Source of the DNA: Chloroflexota bacterium | GTDB lineage: Bacteria; Chloroflexota; Anaerolineae; Anaerolineales; Villigracilaceae | NCBI GenBank assembly: GCA_016223135.1 | Contig: JACRPQ010000012.1 | Span: forward strand, 1-64,000 | DNA: 64,000 nt | Direction of reading: 5' to 3' | Shown: in pieces, positions 57,999 through 64,000 of the stretch | Numbering within the stretch: position 1 is the stretch's first letter | Layout: every line of letters begins with the position of its first letter | Translations under genes and position numbers: made by a program | Notes under the pieces: model-generated | Databases searched by the model: none | What the model saw: the letters and a program-made list of their open reading frames with translations, nothing else | What the model was told of the DNA's origin: nothing

Positions 57999-59438
57999 TT
58001 ATGGTCGAAGGTCGAGGGTCGCGGGTTGAGGGGCGAGGGGGATTTCGATGAAGACGCTTGCGCCGCGTTCGGGGGCGGACTCGATGGTGAGTGTACCACC
58101 TAATAGTTCGGCACGCTCGCGCATGCCCAGCAAGCCAAGATGACGCTCGCCGCGCTGCGCGGAGGGGTCGAAGCCGACGCCGTCATCCTCTACAATGGCG
58201 CGGACGGCATCCCCATGTTTTTCGATGAGAATGCTGGCGGATTTTGCCTGCGCGTGGCGGGCGATGTTGGTAAGCGCTTCCTGCACGATGCGGTAGAGGG
58301 CGGTCTCGATTTCGCCGGGCAGGCGCTCGTTCAGTTGAATGACCACGTCCACAGGGATTTTGTAGCGCGCCTGCCATTCGTGGGCGAGGCGCTCCAGCGC
58401 GGCGGCGAGACCGAGGTCGTCGAGGACGCGCGGACGCAGGCGCATGGAGAGGTCGTGGACTTCTTCGAGGGTGTGCGAGGCGACTGCGCGCAGGTCGGCG
58501 GCTTTGGTGATGGAGGCGCAGTTGGCGCATTGGGCTTCCATCATACGCAAACCGACGATGAGCGAGGTGAGGTTTTGGGATGTGGAGTCGTGCAGTTCGC
58601 GGGCGATGCGGCGGCGTTCGTCTTCCTGGGTGGCGATGACTTTTTCCATCAACTGACGGCGCAGGGATTCGCGCTCGCGGCGCAGTTCTTCGGTGTGGGC
58701 GAGTTCTTCGGTCATGGCATTGAAGGCGTCGGCGAGGTCGCCGATTTCGTCGTCTGCCCAGCGGGGGACGCGGGGGGTGAAATCGCCTTTTGCGACGGCT
58801 TGGGTGGCGGCGACCAGCCCAAGGATGGGGCGCGTGAGTATCCACGTCAGGAAGACGGCGACCAAGACGCCTGCCGCAGAGACCAGCACGATGGTGAGGA
58901 GCAGTTGGGCTGTCAGCGTGGATAATGCCGCTTGCATGGATGCGTCCGAAAGTCCGATGCGAGCCGTGCCGATTTTGCCGCCGAGGATGGGGACGGCGGT
59001 ATCCCAGACGAGTCCTTCATCCGTTTGAATCAGCGCGGTATGGTGATGTTCGTCAGGCGCGGCGGAGTTCAGGGATAGCAAACCCAAAGGAAAACCATCG
59101 CCGAAGGTGTGCGCGATGACTTGTCCGTTTTTATCCACCAGGAAGGCGTAACGCACGTTGGGGTTGTTGGCGAGGGTTTCGTCGAGCAGGTCGTGGAGGC
59201 TGAGCAGGTCGTTGAGCAGGATGGGGTCGGCGGCGCGCGCAGCGAGGTCGCGCGAGATGGAGATGCTCTGTTCTTCCAGTTGGGCGGTGAGGGTAGCGGT
59301 GAGTGCGTAACGCGCCTGAAGCGTGACGCCCGCGCCAAGCAGGAGGATGAATCCCAGCACGATGCCGAGAATTTTGGTGCGGACGCTGACCGCGCCGGCA
59401 AAGTCCCAAAACCATTGAACGAGTTTGCGAAAGTTCAT
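57999..59438 (-). CDS. Sensor histidine kinase, NarX/HisKA_3 type
   Basis: The 479-residue kinase has two helices (~25-45 and ~185-205) around an extracytoplasmic sensor loop, a HAMP domain (RPILGLVAATQAVAKGDFTPR), a HisKA_3 dimer helix with phospho-His in DERRRIARELHDSTSQNL, and a HATPase with VEDDGVGFDPS. The start codon overlaps the stop of the binding-protein gene (ATGA), so its input may come from that protein. The partner regulator is the next gene. Confidence 0.92.
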   Translation of the reverse strand: MNFRKLVQWFWDFAGAVSVRTKILGIVLGFILLLGAGVTLQARYALTATLTAQLEEQSISISRDLAARAADPILLNDLLSLHDLLDETLANNPNVRYAFLVDKNGQVIAHTFGDGFPLGLLSLNSAAPDEHHHTALIQTDEGLVWDTAVPILGGKIGTARIGLSDASMQAALSTLTAQLLLTIVLVSAAGVLVAVFLTWILTRPILGLVAATQAVAKGDFTPRVPRWADDEIGDLADAFNAMTEELAHTEELRRERESLRRQLMEKVIATQEDERRRIARELHDSTSQNLTSLIVGLRMMEAQCANCASITKAADLRAVASHTLEEVHDLSMRLRPRVLDDLGLAAALERLAHEWQARYKIPVDVVIQLNERLPGEIETALYRIVQEALTNIARHAQAKSASILIEKHGDAVRAIVEDDGVGFDPSAQRGERHLGLLGMRERAELLGGTLTIESAPERGASVFIEIPLAPQPATLDLRP

Positions 59439-60445
59439 GGGGTTTGCGGGATGGGGATTTCGCTTACGAGGGTGCGCACGCTGTCGTAGGCGCTGTCGTC
59501 AATCAGGACGAAGCGTTCGACGCCGATGGATGCGAGGGCTTCGCGCGCGGCAGGGTCGCTTGCCATGTCGAGCAAAAGGGTTTGCAATTCGGCTTTGACC
59601 TGCGGACGAATGAACGGGCTGACGACGACAGGCGGAATGCCGAAATCGGGCGAGACGTGAATGATGCGGACTTTCTCCGCGAGGGACGGGTCGCGCGTGA
59701 CGGCAAACGCATATACCAATGAGTCGACGGCGGCTCCATCCGCCACGCCGCCTGCCACTGCCCGAATGGCTTCGTCGTGGCTGTAGGTGAAGAAGGTGCG
59801 CGCGAAAAATTCTTCGGGCGTAAAGCCGAGTTTTTGCACAATCGAGGTGGGATAGACGCGCCCGCTGAGCGAGATGGGGTCGGTGAAGGCAAAGACTTTG
59901 CCGCGTAAATCTTCCATGCTTTGCGCCGGACTGGAGGCAGGGACAATCAAGAGGGAGTTGTAGGTGGTTTTGCCATCCACCTGCGGCGCGGCGAGTAACT
60001 CCATGCCGAAGGTGTCGTGTCCCTGCACGTAGGCGCTGGTGCAGACGAAGGCGAGGTCCACTTCGCCGTGTTCGATGAGGTCGTTGACTTCGAGATAGGT
60101 GCGGCGCTGGATAAGTTCGACGGGACGGTTGAGTTTGGCTTCGAGGTAGGAGAGGAAGGGGGAATAGGATTCGAGCGTCCCTTTGGGGGAGATGACCGCC
60201 GCAATGGCAACGCGCAGAGGAACCGCTTCCGTGTTCAACGGGGTGGGGAGGGGCTGGAGGTCGTTGAGGTTCACCGCGCCGACAATTGGCGGCTGGGGCA
60301 GAGGGGAGCAGGAGGCGAGGAAGATGAGGAGGATTAGTAATTGGTAAATGGTACTTGGAAAACGGGACAAGGCGGGACTCCTTTCGAGCGTATCCACTAT
60401 TGAATGTAGCAAATCGGACAAAGCTTGTCCAGTGATGAATGTCAT
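59435..60445 (-). CDS. PhnD-type periplasmic binding lipoprotein, sensor partner
   Basis: The 336-residue protein is a phosphate/phosphonate-type binding protein (PhnD-like): LRVAIAAVISPKGTLESYSPFLSYLEAKLNRPVEL, VDLAFVCTSAYVQG and GKVFAFTDPISLSGRVYPTSIV. A lipobox, LLILLIFLASC, gives lipid Cys near 46 after a long N-terminal stretch, so a later start is possible. With the overlapping kinase and the regulator it forms a three-component system in which ligand binding is probably sensed outside the cell. Confidence 0.85.
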   Translation of the reverse strand: MTFITGQALSDLLHSIVDTLERSPALSRFPSTIYQLLILLIFLASCSPLPQPPIVGAVNLNDLQPLPTPLNTEAVPLRVAIAAVISPKGTLESYSPFLSYLEAKLNRPVELIQRRTYLEVNDLIEHGEVDLAFVCTSAYVQGHDTFGMELLAAPQVDGKTTYNSLLIVPASSPAQSMEDLRGKVFAFTDPISLSGRVYPTSIVQKLGFTPEEFFARTFFTYSHDEAIRAVAGGVADGAAVDSLVYAFAVTRDPSLAEKVRIIHVSPDFGIPPVVVSPFIRPQVKAELQTLLLDMASDPAAREALASIGVERFVLIDDSAYDSVRTLVSEIPIPQTP

Positions 60446-60491
60446 CGTATGTCAACAGCGGCGAGGGAGTCCGATGGGAGCAGGGAGCGTT

Positions 60492-60595
60492 ATAACGTCA
60501 GTTCGGGATAAGCGTCCCGAAGGCTGATTCTGTTTTCGACCCCGCTGCGTCAAAAGCCTTCGGGACGATTCAAAAGTCTTATCCCGAATTCAGGT
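60492..60595 (-). repeat. 104 bp palindromic repeat, copy B2, just after the exporter stop
   Basis: Read on the minus strand it starts AACCTGAATTCGGGATAAG and ends in TCGGGACGCTTATCCCGAAC, nearly the same as copy B1 at 14053. The first bases follow the stop codon of the TauE/SafE gene directly. The inner CGTCCCGAAGG/CCTTCGGGACG arms are perfect. Confidence 0.78.
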
Positions 60596-61342
60596 TTATA
60601 GGAATTTTTCCCAGTATGTTGCAACGGCTATGGTGAGAATGAGTCCCAGTGCGCGGCGGACGCCCGCACCCGAAAATTTGACCGCGCCCAACTGACTGCC
60701 AATCAGCGCGCCGATCAGCCCAACGACCAGAAGGGGAATCCCAAATTCGCCAAGCGAGAAGGCGCCTTTGCTGAAACGTCCGACCAGCCCGCTGATTGAG
60801 TTGATGGCGATAAACGCGCCGGCAGATGTGGAAGCCTGTTTCGAGTTTCCCCATCCCATGAGGATGATGAGCGGCGAAAGGAAAATCCCGCCGCCAATGC
60901 CAATCATGCCAGATAGTAAGCCGATGACCGCGCCGCTCACGAGCGCCGCCCAGAGCGGGACGGGACGCGGAGTCCAATCGGCTTTATCGGAGATGACGGG
61001 GAAGAAGGTCATGCGCAGGGCGAGGTAGGTGAGAACGGCGTAGAGGAGGATGGAGTAGGTTTGCTCGGTCAGTTTGATGGTCCCGCCGAGAAACGCCGCA
61101 GGGATGGATGTAATCAAAAAAGGGATGAGCAGTTTGGGGCGGAAGTGTCCCGCACGGAAGTAATTGACGAATGAAATGGTCGAGACGAAAACATTCAACA
61201 CCAGCGCCGTGCTGGACATGACGTTGGCGGGGATGTCGAAGAAGCTCATCGAGAGCAGGTAGCCCGACGCGCCGCCAAAGCCCGCGCTGGAGTAGAGGAC
61301 GGCAACAATGAAGACGAGGAGGAAGAGGAGGGGGTTGGTCAT
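60596..61342 (-). CDS. TauE/SafE-family transporter
   Basis: The 248-residue protein has about eight helices and the family pattern: GFGGASGYLLSMSFF near the start and GLLSGMIGIGGGIFLSPLIILMGWGNSKQASTSAGAFIAINSISG in the second repeat. Family members export sulfite or organosulfur compounds. It could complement the sulfide-oxidising operon 4 kb away, but that link is only inference. It begins with ATG 61342 and ends at a palindromic element. Confidence 0.88.
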   Translation of the reverse strand: MTNPLLFLLVFIVAVLYSSAGFGGASGYLLSMSFFDIPANVMSSTALVLNVFVSTISFVNYFRAGHFRPKLLIPFLITSIPAAFLGGTIKLTEQTYSILLYAVLTYLALRMTFFPVISDKADWTPRPVPLWAALVSGAVIGLLSGMIGIGGGIFLSPLIILMGWGNSKQASTSAGAFIAINSISGLVGRFSKGAFSLGEFGIPLLVVGLIGALIGSQLGAVKFSGAGVRRALGLILTIAVATYWEKFL

Positions 61343-61432
61343 GGGGAGGGAGTAGTGATCAGTGATCAGTGTTCAGTTGTCAGTTGTCAGTTGTCAGTGA
61401 GCAGTTATCAGTGAGCGGTCGGCAGTGATTGA
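61343..61432. repeat. Tandem words CAGTGATCAGTGATCAG and CAGTTGTCAGTTGTCAG
   Basis: The gap between exporter and FmdE-like gene is nearly all repeats of CAGTGATCAG and CAGTTGTCAG. The last residues of the FmdE-like protein and its stop codon are encoded by these words. Another stretch lies at 62030-62062. Confidence 0.7.
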
Positions 61433-62020
61433 GTGATGGACGGCGGGGAGGAGAGAGGCGTAGTAGGCTTGTCCCGCACACGCGCGGCACAAGGTGAGAC
61501 CTTCGCGTTTGATTTCGCGCTCGTTGATGATTTCCTCGCCGCAAACGTCGCAATTGACGCGCACGCCGGGACGCGAGACGATGGCTTCGATGGGGGCGCT
61601 GAGCGCGACGGGCGTGACGGTGAACATCTCGTCATCGGGCATGACTTGATACGCCTGCATTTGCGCGAAGTAGTGACGCGGCTCGTCGGGAGCGTAGGCA
61701 TAAGCCCGTTGGCGGATGTCCAGCGCGGGAGCGACTCGCAGCGCCTGACCCGTGAGCGTATCCACGAAGACGGCGGCGGTCTTGCCGTAATCTTCCACGC
61801 GCAGGGTGCGATGCCCCACGGTGCAGTCGGTGGCGGCGGTGACTCCATCCGCAAAGCAGCCGTCGGTCTCGACGATGACGAGCAGGCGCTTTTTGGGCGG
61901 CGGAGAGTCAAAGCCGAGGGCTTTCATGCCGAGCAATCCCATGCGCACGCCGAGGATTTGACGCGGGCAGAGGTGAGAGTGGTGGCGGGAGGATTTTTGG
62001 AGGAGGTCGGAGAGGGTCAT
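61394..62020 (-). CDS. FmdE-like protein with zinc ribbon
   Basis: The 208-residue protein resembles FmdE (formylmethanofuran dehydrogenase subunit E-like): HSHLCPRQILGVRMGLLGMKALG, VETDGCFADGVTAATDCTVGHRTLRVEDYGK. A zinc ribbon follows, CDVCGEEIINEREIKREGLTLCRACAG. The FmdE family occurs far outside methanogens and may handle metal or cofactor binding. No dehydrogenase gene is adjacent. The last ~12 residues (ITADRSLITAH) derive from a CAGTGATCAG-type repeat. Confidence 0.78.
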   Translation of the reverse strand: MTLSDLLQKSSRHHSHLCPRQILGVRMGLLGMKALGFDSPPPKKRLLVIVETDGCFADGVTAATDCTVGHRTLRVEDYGKTAAVFVDTLTGQALRVAPALDIRQRAYAYAPDEPRHYFAQMQAYQVMPDDEMFTVTPVALSAPIEAIVSRPGVRVNCDVCGEEIINEREIKREGLTLCRACAGQAYYASLLPAVHHSITADRSLITAH

Positions 62021-62029
62021 GGAAGTCTC

Positions 62030-62102
62030 CAGTTGTCAGTGATCAGTGAGCAGTGATCAGTGGTGAGGGAATGAAAAACGCCGTCTCGGAAAAGAGACGG
62101 CG
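62030..62102 (-). terminator. Terminator and tandem repeat upstream of the FmdE-like gene
   Basis: CGCCGTCTC (62079) and GAGACGGCG (to 62102) form a nine-base stem around ggaaaa, and the minus strand continues TTTTTCATT. It should end minus-strand transcripts coming from the right edge. On its left are CAGTGATCAG words. Confidence 0.7.
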
Positions 62103-62455
62103 CAATGGGAGCAGGCTGCGGGGTCTCCTTTCCAAATTTCCCCTCTCCCTCTGGGAGAGGGACAGGGTGAGGGCGGGGGGCAAAAGCGTTTCCGCTTTTA
62201 CCTGGTAGGGCGAAATTAATTTATTTCACCCTACAGTCCTGCCGCCATAGCAGGCGCGAAATGAATTTCGCGGTGCGTTAGGCGGGCAGGCTTCGGAGAG
62301 ATGCCTTTAGTGTAGCAGAAAAACGATAAGGAGTGGAGTGATAGACGTCACAAGGTCTGTCACAAGGGTTGTAGGGATTTTCCTGACGTATCGGTAAGTG
62401 TCCCGAAGACTGCCGGGGAGCGGTCAAGATGTGCCTGAAAAACCTTTGGGACGGT
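62103..62455. other. Non-coding gap with diverged repeat remnants
   Basis: CCCTCTCCCTCTGGGAGAGGG near 62142 is a hairpin. GGTAGGGCGAAATTAATTTATTTCACCC near 62204 and GCGCGAAATGAATTTCGCGG near 62246 resemble the inner stems of the cloverleaf-like elements in arrangement, not in sequence. GTCCCGAAGACT (62400) pairs with CTTTGGGAC near 62446. No gene is seen. Confidence 0.4.
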
Positions 62456-62590
62456 TTACGGCGCGGATTTGAGATAAGCCATGATCGCCTGTATCTCGCT
62501 ATCGGAGAGATAAAAGTTGGGCATGGGGGTGCCGGGGCGCATGGAACGCGGGTTTGCCAGCCAGCAGGCATTTGCGGGGCATGGGTCAGG
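62456..62590 (-). pseudogene. C-terminal fragment of a cytochrome c
   Basis: The minus-strand frame ends [22 protein letters not shown] then KSAP and stop at 62456. That is the usual C-terminal end of a class-I cytochrome c, with the Met that binds haem. The CxxCH haem site and the rest of the protein are missing; upstream the frame runs into the helicase gene. It looks like the remnant of a gene broken by recombination. Confidence 0.65.
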
Positions 62591-64000
62591 CTTGGTAATC
62601 GGGCATTTCTTCAAAGACCGCACCGCGATATTCGTCCGGTTTCAGGACGGTATCGTACAAGCCCACGTCTTCGCCTTCGTGTTTGTTGATGCCGGTGTAA
62701 GACAGGCTGGCGTCTTCGTAGCGTTTGAATTTATAGACGGCGTCGTTCATCAGGGCGCTGTTGAAGACGTTGAGGCTGACGAGTAGTTCAAAATCGCGCA
62801 CTTCCAGCCCGGTGACGCGCTTGAACAAGCCCGGCTCCAGCAGGGTGATGACATCGCGCAGGGTGCGCTCGCGGTAATCGGTGAGGTACATGAAGATGGG
62901 AATGCGCGTGGCAAACTTGATGAGTTTCTCTTGAATGATTTTGCGCTTGCTCTTGTACTCTTTTTCGGCTTCGGTTAGTTCCCGCTTTTCAGCGGGGGTC
63001 AGTTCGCGGTCGTTGGCTTCGCGTTTGGCTTTTTTGACCGCTTCGGATTTGTTGATGATGGTCTCGATGTCCTGATTGAGGCTGCGAAAGCCTTCGATGC
63101 TCATCAGAGCGTCCATCGCCAGTTGGTTTGCCATCAGCCGCCGCAGGGTGTCGTTATCCACATTGACGAGGAGGGCGCTTTCCCAACGGCGGGCGAGCAG
63201 GGTGGCGGTGGTGCCGCTCATGGCAATATCAAGGATGCCCGCCGCGTCTATCTGCTTCATGGAAGAGCCGTCGTAAGCCAGTACGGGCAGGAAATTGATA
63301 AATTCGGCGACTTTGTTTTCGGGGCTGACGGCTTCGTTGACGTTGAGACGCGAGGCGTATTCGGCAATCTGGCGCAGGGCGCGGTCGGGGGCAAAGTCGA
63401 AGACGTAGCACTCGTGTTTGAGAATTTCTTCCTCGTTGGGATGCAAGCCGTCGGGGTTGCGCACCGTCCAGGGCGATTGGACGCGGAAAGCCGCCTGGAA
63501 GTAGGTTTCGGGGCTGGAGGAATTTCGGAGCATGAAGATGCCCGTCCAGGGGCGGACGGTGACTCCGGTGGTCAGTTTACCGCACGAGAGGGTGATAGTT
63601 TTCGTTTCCAGCGGGTTATCCATCGCTTGCAGGACGGGGGGCAGCGCGTTCACGCCGATGCCCGCCTGCGGACCGGCGGCGACAATCACCTTGTAGTCGT
63701 GGTAAAACTTGTTTTGTTTTTGCGCCAGCAGGTTTGCCATGGCATGACACGCCGCTACGCTGGGCAAAAACCAGAAAGTGTGCGAAAGGACGCTGCGCAG
63801 ACGCACATCCGAAAAGGGCATGGGCGGTTTCTTTGCGCCGAGTTTCAGGTTGTCCACCGTTGTTTCGAGGAACGCGCCGCGAATCAGGTCGAGCCATTTT
63901 TGCACTTCGTCTTCGTACTTGAAGCGCGCCTGCGCGCCGCTGCCTTCGGCGGAGAAGAAGACGTTCAGGTCGAACTCGTTGAATTCGCCCTGCATGGCTA
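62586..64000 (-). CDS. Helicase/restriction-type protein, C-terminal part (cut by window edge)
   Basis: At least 469 residues are present and the gene continues past the right edge. The segment [19 protein letters not shown] followed by [14 protein letters not shown] looks like superfamily-2 helicase motifs V and VI, with Q and R of the arginine finger. A Lys/Glu coiled-coil (~320-355) follows. The rest resembles C-terminal parts of large DEAD/DEAH helicase proteins of restriction or defence systems. The N-terminal half, needed to name the system, is outside the window. Confidence 0.6.
   Translation of the reverse strand, partial: AMQGEFNEFDLNVFFSAEGSGAQARFKYEDEVQKWLDLIRGAFLETTVDNLKLGAKKPPMPFSDVRLRSVLSHTFWFLPSVAACHAMANLLAQKQNKFYHDYKVIVAAGPQAGIGVNALPPVLQAMDNPLETKTITLSCGKLTTGVTVRPWTGIFMLRNSSSPETYFQAAFRVQSPWTVRNPDGLHPNEEEILKHECYVFDFAPDRALRQIAEYASRLNVNEAVSPENKVAEFINFLPVLAYDGSSMKQIDAAGILDIAMSGTTATLLARRWESALLVNVDNDTLRRLMANQLAMDALMSIEGFRSLNQDIETIINKSEAVKKAKREANDRELTPAEKRELTEAEKEYKSKRKIIQEKLIKFATRIPIFMYLTDYRERTLRDVITLLEPGLFKRVTGLEVRDFELLVSLNVFNSALMNDAVYKFKRYEDASLSYTGINKHEGEDVGLYDTVLKPDEYRGAVFEEMPDYQA

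Overview
This window looks like part of a chromosome from an Anaerolineae-type (Chloroflexota) bacterium. That is an inference from gene content and style: many lipoproteins with Thr-Pro linkers, a DUF6391-like protein, B-box zinc-finger membrane proteins, GC-rich codons and many palindromic intergenic repeats. No rRNA or tRNA gene was found to confirm it. Most of the window is ordinary chromosome. No prophage, CRISPR array or complete insertion sequence was seen.

Layout. 1-4.2 kb: NAD kinase, a zinc-finger membrane protein, recN and a small nucleotidyltransferase. 4.2-14.1 kb: an iron block, with a ferrous uptake operon (feoA, a separate FeoB GTPase gene, a separate FeoB membrane gene, a feoC-like gene), two DtxR-type regulators, a ferric ABC transporter (binding protein, fused permease, ATPase) and an FTR1 permease. 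14.5-22.9 kb: a PucC-type carrier, a MerR-type HTH protein, small membrane proteins, holA, an alkyltransferase-like protein, surE and lipoproteins. 22.9-31.5 kb: an M23 peptidase with GerMN-like domains, an SH3 lipoprotein and two overlapping histidine kinases. 31.5-35.9 kb: a quinate-dehydrogenase-like protein, a nucleotidyltransferase and a PAP2 phosphatase on the plus strand; M23 peptidase, degenerate SDR and DinB-like genes on the minus strand.

35.9-41.1 kb holds a class-I cyclic-di-GMP riboswitch with its own promoter and terminator, followed by a large secreted subtilisin; a second secreted subtilisin follows. 41.2-46.8 kb: Hsp20, a BMP-type binding lipoprotein, a lone receiver protein, a short leader ORF with two terminators in front of three tandem GNAT acetyltransferases, a zinc-ribbon protein with a lysine-rich tail and a HAD phosphatase. 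46.9-53.3 kb: MOSC, STAS, acyltransferase, lipA, NfeD, YbaK-like and FkbM genes. 53.7-56.8 kb: a persulfide/sulfide operon (ArsR, sulfide:quinone oxidoreductase, DUF1641, TusE, DsrE). 57.2-62.0 kb: a three-gene signalling operon (binding protein, kinase, response regulator), a TauE/SafE exporter and an FmdE-like protein. The right edge carries a cytochrome c fragment and the C-terminal part of a helicase/restriction-type protein cut by the window.

Two features recur. First, several families of palindromic repeats sit between genes: five copies of an ~82 bp cloverleaf-like element, two copies of a 104 bp element placed just after stop codons, many 60-70 bp hairpins, and short tandem words that sometimes form the ends of proteins. 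Second, at least six genes have a -10 box ending only 6-9 bases before the start codon, which implies leaderless mRNAs.
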